DNA of 60,897 bases from Sphingomonas yantingensis (lineage in GTDB: Bacteria > Pseudomonadota > Alphaproteobacteria > Sphingomonadales > Sphingomonadaceae). How positions within the stretch are numbered: the first letter of the stretch is position 1; each line of letters begins with the position of its first letter. Both the position numbers and the translations under genes were made by a program. Shown piece by piece: positions 25,649 to 33,976 of this stretch. The notes under the pieces are model-generated. The model searched no databases, was not told the DNA's origin, and was given only the letters and a program-made list of their open reading frames with translations. The stretch covers positions 1 through 60,897 of the forward strand of contig NZ_JACIJJ010000008.1 of the NCBI RefSeq assembly GCF_014199325.1. Direction: 5' to 3'.

Positions 25649-26218
25649 TCAGAATGCGCCGGACGGCGCGGGCGATGCCGGCAGGAAGCGATAGACCGTG
25701 CCGCGGGAAATCCCCAGCGCGCGCGCGATATGCGCGGGTCGCATCCCCTCGCCCGCCAGCTTTCGCACCGCTTCGGGATCGATGCGCGGCTTGCCGCCCT
25801 TGTAGACGCCGCGCGCCTTTGCCGCCGCGATCCCCTCCGCCTGGCGTTCGCGGCGCAGGTTGGTCTCGAACTCGGCAAAGACGCCGAGCATGTCGAGAAA
25901 CGCCTTGCCCGCCGCGGTGGCGGTGTCGATCGGCTGCTCGGTGGCCCTGAGCGCGACGCCCCTGCCCTTCAGTTCGTGGACGATGTCCTGCAGGTCCTTC
26001 ATCGATCGCGCGAGGCGATCGATTCGCGTGACGACCAGCGTGTCGCCCGCGCGCAGGAAGTCGAGCAAGGTCTGCAGCTCGCTGCGCCCCGCCCGGCCGG
26101 TCGCCGACTTCTTCTCCGACCGGATCGCCTGGCACCCCGCCGCGCGGAGAGCCGCTTCCTGGATGCGCAGGTCCTGGTCGTCGCTCGACACGCGGGCATA
26201 GCCGAACAATGCCATCAT
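25649..26218 (-). CDS. Serine recombinase (resolvase/invertase family)
   Basis: 189 residues, start at the double ATG near 26218 with AAAGGGG upstream. The catalytic Ser11 lies in FGYARVSSDDQD; the conserved VTRIDRLARSMKDLQ and GKAFLDMLGVFAEFETNLRRERQAEGI complete the resolvase domain. A C-terminal helix-turn-helix follows (VRKLAGEGMRPAHIARALGISRGTVYRFL). The size and layout match Tn3-type resolvases and Hin/Pin invertases. No transposase lies nearby, so it probably serves plasmid resolution or is a relic of a lost element. Candidate inverted sequences lie in the gap upstream. Confidence 0.9.
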   Translation of the reverse strand: MMALFGYARVSSDDQDLRIQEAALRAAGCQAIRSEKKSATGRAGRSELQTLLDFLRAGDTLVVTRIDRLARSMKDLQDIVHELKGRGVALRATEQPIDTATAAGKAFLDMLGVFAEFETNLRRERQAEGIAAAKARGVYKGGKPRIDPEAVRKLAGEGMRPAHIARALGISRGTVYRFLPASPAPSGAF

Positions 26219-26538
26219 GAGCCCCTTTATGTTCGATCAGGCTCTAGACCGTCCGGCGGAACTGTTCAATCTCGCTGCAAGCCACCCTGTTTAAACGATC
26301 TGGCCTGTTCCGGCGCTCTGTCCGACCGGTGTATACCCCGACGGACGGTCGGCGGCACCGGATGGCGGAGACATGGCCCGGCACCCGCCGATCGCGGACG
26401 GGAGGGCTTGGGGTTTGGAAGCTGGTGGTCGAGGCGTTCCGGCTGCGCCCGATGCAGCGCGTCGGTGGCCGGACGATCGTTATCGGTCGCTAGCGGACCG
26501 GCGCGGGCACGCGTTCATGCGCGCCGGCACCGCCGCGG
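26219..26538. other. Intergenic region between the resolvase and the EPS island, possible res site
   Basis: About 320 bp without a supportable gene. GACCGTCC (26247-26254) has an exact inverse copy GGACGGTC (26343-26350), and CCGACCG/CGGTCGG form a second, closer pair around 26324-26352. These lie directly upstream of the resolvase start, where a res region is expected, but I cannot define three subsites. The rest (26360-26538) shows nothing clear. Confidence 0.4.
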
Positions 26539-26907
26539 TCAGCGGGGGCGGGACGACGCGCGCTGCACCTGCTCCCCCGCGATCTCGAACGGCGAGGTGG
26601 CATTGGCGCGGGGGTCGTAATAGCGGTCGATGCGGTTCCGGATGCGGTTCTGCACGCGGTTGGCGACGCGATTGTTCACGCGGCCGAGCGGTTCCAGATT
26701 CGGCGCCGCCTGTGCCGCGGTCTGGCGCTGGCCGATCACGCCGGTGCCCGTTTCCGCCGTCCGGCTCGGATGCGGTTGCAGCTGCCCGGCGTCGGCGGCC
26801 TGCTCGGACGGATCGTCCGGCCGCGTCTGCGCCTGCGCGATCGGGGCGAGCGCCAGCGATGCGAGGAGCGCACCCGCGGCGGCGGTCGCGGCGTACCGGC
26901 GGATCAT
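26539..26907 (-). CDS. Secreted hypothetical protein, EPS-cluster associated
   Basis: 122 residues from ATG at 26907, overlapping the upstream gene's stop as ATGA. A clear signal peptide (MIRRYAATAAAGALLASLA, cleavage near AQAQ) precedes a Gln-rich region and the repetitive NNRVANRVQNRIRNRIDRYYD, an alternating Asn-Arg amphipathic stretch. No family recognised. As the last gene of the Wza-Wzc-TPR-like series it is probably periplasmic and linked to polysaccharide export. Confidence 0.65.
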   Translation of the reverse strand: MIRRYAATAAAGALLASLALAPIAQAQTRPDDPSEQAADAGQLQPHPSRTAETGTGVIGQRQTAAQAAPNLEPLGRVNNRVANRVQNRIRNRIDRYYDPRANATSPFEIAGEQVQRASSRPR

Positions 26908-28172
26908 GACGCGGGGCCGAGCCGCACGCGGTCGATCTGGCCCGACACGCCGCCGACCTGGTCCGAAGAGCGCGCCACCAGCGTAAGGGTCTGGACGGGG
27001 CAGTTGGGCGGCACGACGAACTGCCCGGCGAATTGCCCCCCGGCGGTCGCCGAATTGGGGACGGTCACGCGGCCGAGCTCGCGCCCGTCGCGGCAGGCCA
27101 GCACCCAATAGGGAAGCGACCCTTCCGCCTGGGCGATCGAGAGCGAGTGGCCGGCAAGCCGGTACCGCCCGGCGGGAAGCAATTGCGTCTGCTGGATGAG
27201 GCGGCCGCCGGTGCCGGCGGGGACCGAGAAGTCGAAGCCGCCGTTTTCGGTCCCGTTTCCGATCGTCGCGGTGACGTTCGCGTCGCTGACGACGGTCCAG
27301 TCGAACAGCGACGGGGTCTGCACGCCGCGCAGCCGCTCGTCACGCGACGATGCCGGATCGGCGCCGGGGTGCCGGCTGCGGTAGAAGCGCCAGGCCGCCT
27401 CGATCGACGCGCCGGCGGCAAGGCGGTTGACTAATGTCGCGATCGCACTGGGCGAGATCGCGACGCCGCGGCGTTGTAGATCCTCGAACAATAGTGCGGT
27501 TGCCGCCGGGCTGTCGCCGTTGCCAGAGGCGAAGTCGATGAAGAAGCCGCCCCAGGGCGGGCGCTTCGCCAGCATCGCGGCGGTCGCGGCCCGCACCGGC
27601 CGGTCGGTGATTGCCGAGGCGAGCACTGGATAGAGAAGATCGATCGCCGTGCGCGAGGATCGCAGCGCGATGTCATATTGGGTCAGCGCGCCGGTCACGT
27701 CGCCACGCGCCACCGCGGCCTCGATCGCCCAGAGCTGGGTCTGGAGGTTGCGCCGCGACAGGCGCTGCGCATAGTCGAGCAGGCGTTGGGACCCGCGAGT
27801 ATCGCCGGCGCCACTGGCGGTGATGCCCAGGACCGGGACCGCCCGCACGGACAGCGGATCGCGGCGCAGCGACGCGCGTGCGAGCGCGACGGCCGTTCGC
27901 GACCCGCCCGTCTCGGGCGCTTCAGCGAGCCGGGTTTCGGCCAGGCGGGCGGCGAGCTGGCCGTCATAGGGGGCAAGCGCATAAGCCCGTGCCGGATCGG
28001 CCGCGGCGACCGCCTGGGCCAGGCTGAAGGTCACGCCGACATAGCCCAGCACCAGCGCACCGCCCGCAAGCGCCGCGCGAACCGCCCATTCCCGCCCCGA
28101 TCGGCCGGCGGGGCCGCGGGGCTGCCCCTTGCGGGGGTCAGCCCTTCGCTTCGCGTCCATAGCCATAGCCAT
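26904..28172 (-). CDS. Membrane-anchored EPS-cluster protein with repeat-like helical domain
   Basis: About 422 residues; ATGs at 28172, 28166 and 28160 are all possible, and each overlaps the end of the Wzc-like gene. A basic N-terminus and one transmembrane segment (about 31-53, WAVRAALAGGALVLGYVGVTF) are followed by a helical TPR-like region (ARASLRRDPLSVRAVPVLG, AIEAAVARGDVTGALTQYDIAL). The C-terminal ~130 residues are beta-rich (GGFDFSVPAGTGGRLIQQTQ). It may organise the periplasmic export machinery. No named family. Confidence 0.7.
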   Translation of the reverse strand: MAMAMDAKRRADPRKGQPRGPAGRSGREWAVRAALAGGALVLGYVGVTFSLAQAVAAADPARAYALAPYDGQLAARLAETRLAEAPETGGSRTAVALARASLRRDPLSVRAVPVLGITASGAGDTRGSQRLLDYAQRLSRRNLQTQLWAIEAAVARGDVTGALTQYDIALRSSRTAIDLLYPVLASAITDRPVRAATAAMLAKRPPWGGFFIDFASGNGDSPAATALLFEDLQRRGVAISPSAIATLVNRLAAGASIEAAWRFYRSRHPGADPASSRDERLRGVQTPSLFDWTVVSDANVTATIGNGTENGGFDFSVPAGTGGRLIQQTQLLPAGRYRLAGHSLSIAQAEGSLPYWVLACRDGRELGRVTVPNSATAGGQFAGQFVVPPNCPVQTLTLVARSSDQVGGVSGQIDRVRLGPAS

Positions 28173-30342
28173 ATTCGTAGCCGTAGCCGTAATGCGCGCG
28201 GCGGGCCTCGAACTTGGTCAGGACACCGCCGATGACCCGCGCATTCGCACTGAGCAGGCGGCCGAGCGCCGTCTTCACGAGCGTCGAGCGGATTCCGTGC
28301 GATTCGACCGCATAGATCACACCCTCGACGCGCGCTGCGATCAGCGGCGCATCCGCAAGACCCATGACCGGCGGCGAATCGATCACCACGTGGTCATATT
28401 GCTCCATCAGCCGCTCGATCAGGATCGACAGGCGGTTGCCGGTCAGCAGCTCGGCTGCATTGGGCGGGATCGGGCCGGCCGACATCGCCGTGAAGCCGAG
28501 GTCGGCCATCTCGAACGTCAGCGAGCCGATATCGTCGTGCCCGGTCAGGAAGTTGCTGAGACCGCGATCGTGATCCACGCCGCCCAGGTGATGCACCGAG
28601 GGCGACCGCATGTCGCCATCGACCAGGATGACCCGGCGCTGCGCCCGGGCCAGCGTGGTCGCGAGCGCAAGCGCCGTGGTCGACTTGCCCTCAGCCGGCC
28701 GGGTCGAGGTGACCGCGAACGAGCGCGGAACCCCGTGCTCGGTCGTGAAGCCGAGATTCGTCTGCACGGCCAGATACGCGTCGACCAGGTCCGACTTGCG
28801 ATCGAGCAGCGCCTCCTTCGGGGTCGCACCCTCGACCTTGGGCACCGATCCGAGCAGCGGCAGGCCGAGGCGGCGCTCGACCTCCGCCGGATCGGCGATC
28901 GCCTCGTCAATCTGCTCAAGGCCGAGCGCGATAGTCGTGCCGAGGATGAGCCCGGCAAGAATGGCGATCGCAAGATTTAGCAAGAGCCGCGGGCTCGACG
29001 GCTTTTGCGGCACGTCGGCGGGGTCGACGATGGCGATGTTGTTGACGCCGACGCCGCCCGCAACGCCGATCTCCTTAAAGCGCTGCAACAGCCCGTCATA
29101 GAGTGAGCGGTTCGTGTCCACTTCCTGCTGGTAGATGTTGTACTGGATCGAGCGGCGACGAAGGTCGAGATAGCTCGACTTGAGCTGGTCGACCTTGGCC
29201 TTCAGCGCATCCTCGCGCTGCTTGGCCTCGCGAAAATCGGCTACGAGCGAACCCGTGACGCGGCTTTCCTCGCGCGCGATCGATCGGTCGAGCTGGTCGA
29301 TCTGAGACTGGATCGCCTGCGCGGCCGGATAGCCGGGTTCGAAGCGCACCATCAGCTGGCGATATTCCGCCGCAAGCTCAGCCCGGCGCTGACGCAGATT
29401 GTTGATCGCGACGTTGCGCAGCGCCTCGGTCGAGGCGCCAGCGCGGCCCGCCTGCTCGTAGCGGGCCTGCACCTGGATGCGGTCGGCGGTCGCCTGGGCC
29501 AGCGCGGCGTTAAGCGCGGCGAGGTCATCCGCGACGATCGACCGCTCGCTCGTCGTCTGTCCCTGATTGCCGTTCTGGGCGGGCAGATTGATGATCTGCT
29601 GCTGCGAGGCATAGGCGACGAGCTGGCGCTGCGATTCGTCCAGTCGGTCCTTGTACTCGGTCAGCTGCCGCTGGAGCAGGTTGCGGCCATAACTGGTCGC
29701 CTGGATCTTGCGCTCGAGATTGGTCTCGATGAAATTGTTCGCCCAGGCATTGGCGACCTTGGCGGAGAAGGCCGCATCCGGGCTGGTAAAGCGGATGTCG
29801 ACGAGACGCGAGAGCCGGGTCGGAGCGACGCCGAGCTGCTTCAGCAACGTCTCGCCCGCGACCCGCTGCCGCTCGGCCCGACCGGCAGGCGCGTAACGGC
29901 CGTTGCGCAGCTCGAACGCCGGCGTGTCCTTCGCCGCGCCGAACATGTCGAAGAACTTGGGATCGTCGATCAGGCGAAGCTGCACCGCCACTCGTTCGGA
30001 CAGCGAGCGCGAGCGCAGCAGGCCGTATTGCGTCTGGTAGAATTCCTGATCGGCGATGCTCGCTTCCTGATCGACGCCCTGGAAGTTCGTCACCTTGTCC
30101 GATTCACGCGAGATCTCAATCGTCGAGGTCGCCGTGTATTTCGGCGTCATCAGCAGGGTCGCGATCAGGCCGAGAAGAACGCACCCGACGACCGCGCCGA
30201 TGATGACGTAGCGCCACCGCATCGCGATACGCAGATACTGCCGCAGGATCGGCACGCCCTGATCGGGCGCGGTGATCGGGCCAACCAGCGCCGTACCAGG
30301 CGCCGCCGCCAGACCACGCGGCTCGGATGAAAAGATGTTCAC
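28138..30342 (-). CDS. Polysaccharide co-polymerase and BY-type tyrosine kinase (Wzc/ExoP-like)
   Basis: 734 residues from GTG at 30342. A Wzz-type chain-length region has TM1 (about 44-66, YVIIGAVVGCVLLGLIATLL), a long periplasmic coiled coil and TM2 (about 440-465) after a Pro-rich VPQKPSSPRLLLN. The cytoplasmic kinase has Walker A STRPAEGKSTT (about 543-553), Walker A' ILVDGDMR and Walker B VVIDSPP (about 652-658). The C-terminal tail has seven Tyr in YGYGYEYGYGYG, the autophosphorylated cluster of BY-kinases. It sets chain length and drives export together with the Wza-like gene just upstream. Confidence 0.93.
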   Translation of the reverse strand: MNIFSSEPRGLAAAPGTALVGPITAPDQGVPILRQYLRIAMRWRYVIIGAVVGCVLLGLIATLLMTPKYTATSTIEISRESDKVTNFQGVDQEASIADQEFYQTQYGLLRSRSLSERVAVQLRLIDDPKFFDMFGAAKDTPAFELRNGRYAPAGRAERQRVAGETLLKQLGVAPTRLSRLVDIRFTSPDAAFSAKVANAWANNFIETNLERKIQATSYGRNLLQRQLTEYKDRLDESQRQLVAYASQQQIINLPAQNGNQGQTTSERSIVADDLAALNAALAQATADRIQVQARYEQAGRAGASTEALRNVAINNLRQRRAELAAEYRQLMVRFEPGYPAAQAIQSQIDQLDRSIAREESRVTGSLVADFREAKQREDALKAKVDQLKSSYLDLRRRSIQYNIYQQEVDTNRSLYDGLLQRFKEIGVAGGVGVNNIAIVDPADVPQKPSSPRLLLNLAIAILAGLILGTTIALGLEQIDEAIADPAEVERRLGLPLLGSVPKVEGATPKEALLDRKSDLVDAYLAVQTNLGFTTEHGVPRSFAVTSTRPAEGKSTTALALATTLARAQRRVILVDGDMRSPSVHHLGGVDHDRGLSNFLTGHDDIGSLTFEMADLGFTAMSAGPIPPNAAELLTGNRLSILIERLMEQYDHVVIDSPPVMGLADAPLIAARVEGVIYAVESHGIRSTLVKTALGRLLSANARVIGGVLTKFEARRAHYGYGYEYGYGYGREAKG

Positions 30343-30356
30343 AGGGTGACGTTACC

Positions 30357-31067
30357 TTACTGGACGATCGCGATGAGCGGCGCTGCCAGGAGCGGCGCCA
30401 GGGACACGAAATCGCGGAACAGGCGGCGCTGCGGACTGTCGCCGACGACGACCACATCATTGGCGTAGATGGGCGGGTCGTCGTAGGCGCCGCTGCGGAT
30501 CGCGGCTATGTTGTAGAGGCCCGCCATCTTGCGGCCGTCGACGGTCCGCAGGATCACCACGTCGTCCTGGCGCGCGAATTCGGCCAGCCCCTTGGCAGAG
30601 GCGATCGCGCGCAGGAGCGTCATCTGGTTGGTGACCGGATAGAGGCCGGGTTCGATGACCTGCCCGTCGATCGTCACCACCTGGCTCACCGAGCTCTTGA
30701 TGTTGACCGTCACGTCCGGGTTGCGGACGTAGCGGCCGCGCAGAGCAGCCTCCACCGCATCGGCCAGCTCGGTCGCAGTCTTGCCGCGCGCATCGACGGT
30801 GCCGACGAGCGGCATCGCGATCCGCCCGCTGGCATCGACCTGCATCTCGCGGCTGAGTTCGGGCACCCCGAACACGTCGACCTGGATGGTGTCGAGCGGG
30901 CCGATCAGGGCGGGACGGTCCGCCGCGGTCAGGTCACGGCGGTCCGGCGGGGGCAGCGTAGCCTCGTCACGGACGACCGTGAGCCGCGGGGTCGATTCGA
31001 GCCGCTCCCGCCCCGCACAGGCGGACAGGACAATGGCCGACAGCAGGACCAAGCCGACGTGACGCAT
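30357..31067 (-). CDS. Polysaccharide export lipoprotein (Wza/GumB-like)
   Basis: 236 residues, ATG at 31067. The lipoprotein signal MRHVGLVLLSAIVLSAC is followed by the polysaccharide export domain (IGPLDTIQVDVFGVPELS, GRIAMPLVGTVDARGKT) and SLBB-type sequence (QVVTIDGQVIEPGLYPVT). It forms the outer-membrane channel for the polymer. It stands 14 bp upstream of the Wzc-like gene, the usual Wza-Wzc order. Confidence 0.93.
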   Translation of the reverse strand: MRHVGLVLLSAIVLSACAGRERLESTPRLTVVRDEATLPPPDRRDLTAADRPALIGPLDTIQVDVFGVPELSREMQVDASGRIAMPLVGTVDARGKTATELADAVEAALRGRYVRNPDVTVNIKSSVSQVVTIDGQVIEPGLYPVTNQMTLLRAIASAKGLAEFARQDDVVILRTVDGRKMAGLYNIAAIRSGAYDDPPIYANDVVVVGDSPQRRLFRDFVSLAPLLAAPLIAIVQ

Positions 31068-31110
31068 AAGCAGGGTAGGACTTTCGAAACCGAGAAGCAG
31101 GACGTGCGCG

Positions 31111-32502
31111 CTATAGATGCTCGTCCGCCGCCGGTAAAGGCGACGAACCCGTCCGCGCCGGACCCTCGGCCAGCCAGACCGCGGCGATCACCGCGACCGC
31201 CATCATCAGCGGCGTGCGGACCGGATAGTCGAACGCGCTCGCCACGACGAGCAGGAGGAGGATCGCCGACCCCGTCCGCGCCATCGCCCGACCCGACCCG
31301 TCCGGCCCGCGCCACGCCCGGACGCTCTTCCATGCCCACCACGCCAGGCACCCGGCGATCAGCAGCGCCCCCGGTAGCCCGGCGTCCAGGACGACCTCCA
31401 GATAGTCGTTGTGCGCATGGTTGAAGAAGGTCGGCTTCAGAAGCGCATAGGGCTCGTGCACGCGGAACATCGCATCGAAGCCGCCAAGGCCCGAGCCGAC
31501 CGGGAAATAGGTGCCGAGCATCGACACGATCGTCGGCAGCGCGCGCACGCGCATGTCGGCACCGACCTCCACCGCGAAGGCGCGGTCGATCGCCGCCGCC
31601 CGGCCGGCCATGACGCTGACCAGGACGACGATGGCGACAATCGCCGCGACCCCGCCGACGACCGCCGGCAGGGCCCATTTGGGCGCATGGGCCCATTCGC
31701 GCATCAGGTTGCGACGCACGATCGCCACGCCGACCAGGATCGCCGCGCCGCCGGTGAGGAGCCCGCTGCGCGAGCCGGTACCGAGGATCACGAGCTCGAA
31801 CAGGACGACGAGGCCGAGCGCCGCGCCCGCCCGCCAGCCCGGCCGCCGCCCGTCACGGAACGCCCAGACCGGAGCGACGAGGCACCCGATCGCCAGCAGC
31901 GTGGCGAAGTGGTTTCGGTTCGCGAACGTACCCCGCACGTCGCCGGCGGTATCGTTGACGAACGGATTGTCGAGGCTGGCGCCGGTGAACTGGATCAGGC
32001 CGACAAGCGCCGACGCGGCCACGAGGATCAGCAGCGCCGCGGGCTGCCATTCCCGGCCCGCGCGGCCGACCGCCATCATCAGGTAGAAGGTCACGATGGG
32101 GACGATCAGCGCCCCCGCCGCGTTGATCGCGCCGGCGGGCATGATCGCCAGCGGCCGCCACGGCTGCCCCTCGCCCAGCATCGCCGCCGCTTCGGCAAAG
32201 GGGGCGCGGCCGGGCAGCGCCTGCCAGATCACCGGTGGCAGCGGCACGAGCTGGACGAGCGCGAGGCCGAGCATCAGGCCGAGCATCAGGCCGACGGGCC
32301 AAGCGCGCCCGATACGCGGCGGCGCCGCGAGCAACAGCGCGGCGACCAGCGCCAGCCACGCGGCCGCGCGGACGATCGCCTGCCCGGCGACATCGGCGCG
32401 CGACGCCCCGCCCGCCACCCAGAGCGCCAGGAAGAACGCACAAAGCAGGAGCGCCGGCAGCGGCAGCATGGCCGCCGTTCGGGTTCGCGATGTCGTCGGC
32501 AT
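31111..32502 (-). CDS. O-antigen ligase/polymerase family membrane protein (Wzy-like)
   Basis: 463 residues from ATG at 32502 with about ten transmembrane segments. The hallmark periplasmic loop and ligase motif appear as DVRGTFANRNHFATLLA and FFNHAHNDYLEVVLDAGLPG, the latter the conserved HxHNxYL-type core of the Wzy_C family. It most likely polymerises repeat units of the exopolysaccharide. It is divergent from the priming transferase. A second protein of the same broad family lies at 46675. Confidence 0.88.
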   Translation of the reverse strand: MPTTSRTRTAAMLPLPALLLCAFFLALWVAGGASRADVAGQAIVRAAAWLALVAALLLAAPPRIGRAWPVGLMLGLMLGLALVQLVPLPPVIWQALPGRAPFAEAAAMLGEGQPWRPLAIMPAGAINAAGALIVPIVTFYLMMAVGRAGREWQPAALLILVAASALVGLIQFTGASLDNPFVNDTAGDVRGTFANRNHFATLLAIGCLVAPVWAFRDGRRPGWRAGAALGLVVLFELVILGTGSRSGLLTGGAAILVGVAIVRRNLMREWAHAPKWALPAVVGGVAAIVAIVVLVSVMAGRAAAIDRAFAVEVGADMRVRALPTIVSMLGTYFPVGSGLGGFDAMFRVHEPYALLKPTFFNHAHNDYLEVVLDAGLPGALLIAGCLAWWAWKSVRAWRGPDGSGRAMARTGSAILLLLVVASAFDYPVRTPLMMAVAVIAAVWLAEGPARTGSSPLPAADEHL

Positions 32503-32692
32503 TCTGGCAAAAACCCTGTCTTGGGACGGTCCGTAAAGGGCATGGCAGTGGTCGGTTTACACCCCGATGGCAACCCGGTAATGGCGGCTCCGTTCGAAAG
32601 CCTGGCAACAGACTTTCCCCTGATGCGACCGCCGGCGATCTAACTCGAATGGTAGACGGAACAGCTTGCGCGGCCATGATGAGTGCGAATTA

Positions 32693-33961
32693 GTGGCTGA
32701 GCAGATCCTGCGTCGACATGGCAGCTGGCAACGGTTGCGCTGGAATATCCTTGGTGTTCTCGGCTGTTGTCTTATCCCTTATCTCGCGCGTCTGGTCACC
32801 AATCCTGTCGGTGACGGCCCCGGCCTGCTGGTCGCCACGCTGACCGGCAGTCTGATCGCGTCGCTGATCGGCGTCTATCTGCTGCGAAGCCTCAGCAACT
32901 ATCCGGGCGTTCAGAGCAGCCTCTATATCTTTCCGTCGTTCCTGACGGGCTACGGGATCGTCTTCTTCACGTTCCTGTTCAGCCGCTTCTATTATTCGCG
33001 TCTCGTCTTCATCAGTTCGCTCCTGTTGTGCGTCGCGTGGTTTTATGTCGCCTATTTCAAGGCGCAGCGGCGCAGCGGGCCGACGATCGGCATCATCCCG
33101 GTCGGCGCGGCCGTCGAGCTGATCGAGGTCCCGCATGTCAAATGGCGCGTGCTGGACGATCCGATGGACGACGCTTCCGATCTTTCCGCGATCGCGGCGG
33201 ATCTTCGTGCCGACCTGTCCGATGACTGGGAACGGCGGCTCTCCGACTATGCGCTCGACGGGCTGCCGGTCTATCACAGCAAGCAATTGCATGAATCGCT
33301 GACCGGGAAGGTGCAGCTCGAACACCTGTCCGAAAACAGCTTCGGCAGCCTGTCGCCGGTTTCGGCCTATATGACGCTCAAGCACCTGCTCGACTGGATC
33401 ACCGCGGCCCTCGCGCTGCTTTGCCTGCTGCCGGTATTCGTCTTCGTCGCGGTGATGATCCGCCTTGATTCGCCCGGCCCCGCGATCTTCCGCCAGCAGC
33501 GCATCGGTTTCCGCGGCCAGCCCTTCACCTGCTACAAGTTCCGGACGATGCGGGTGGCACCGGCGGCGGCCGGGGACGACCGGTCGCACGCGATGACGCA
33601 GTCGAACGACCAGCGGATCACCCGGATCGGCCGCTTCCTGCGCACCTCGAGGCTCGACGAGCTGCCGCAGATCCTGAACGTGCTGAAGGGCGAGATGAGC
33701 TGGATCGGCCCGCGGCCCGAAGCGACGGTGCTGTCGCGCTGGTACGAGGCGGAGCTGCCCTTCTATCGCTATCGCCATATCGTCCGGCCGGGCATCACCG
33801 GGTGGGCCCAGGTCAACCAGGGCCATGTCGCCGACGTGGACGAGGTGCTGCACAAGCTGCACTTCGATTTCTACTATATCCGCCGCTTCTCGCCGTGGCT
33901 CGACATCCTGATCGTCGCGCGCACGATCCGGACGATGGTGACCGGGTTCGGCGCCCGCTGA
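32693..33961 (+). CDS. Undecaprenyl-phosphate sugar phosphotransferase (priming enzyme)
   Basis: About 422 residues from GTG at 32693; TTG at 32666 is an alternative. The first ~180 residues contain several hydrophobic helices. The C-terminal part is a polyprenyl-phosphate glycosyl-1-phosphate transferase: MTLKHLLDWITAALALLCLL (membrane helix), SPGPAIFRQQRIGFRGQPF, KFRTMR, RTSRLDELPQILNVLKGEMS and WIGPRPE. It transfers a hexose-1-phosphate to undecaprenyl phosphate to begin the repeat unit. It is the only plus-strand enzyme gene at this end of the EPS island. Confidence 0.92.
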   Translation: MAEQILRRHGSWQRLRWNILGVLGCCLIPYLARLVTNPVGDGPGLLVATLTGSLIASLIGVYLLRSLSNYPGVQSSLYIFPSFLTGYGIVFFTFLFSRFYYSRLVFISSLLLCVAWFYVAYFKAQRRSGPTIGIIPVGAAVELIEVPHVKWRVLDDPMDDASDLSAIAADLRADLSDDWERRLSDYALDGLPVYHSKQLHESLTGKVQLEHLSENSFGSLSPVSAYMTLKHLLDWITAALALLCLLPVFVFVAVMIRLDSPGPAIFRQQRIGFRGQPFTCYKFRTMRVAPAAAGDDRSHAMTQSNDQRITRIGRFLRTSRLDELPQILNVLKGEMSWIGPRPEATVLSRWYEAELPFYRYRHIVRPGITGWAQVNQGHVADVDEVLHKLHFDFYYIRRFSPWLDILIVARTIRTMVTGFGAR

Positions 33962-33976
33962 CGCGCGCCGCCGGCG

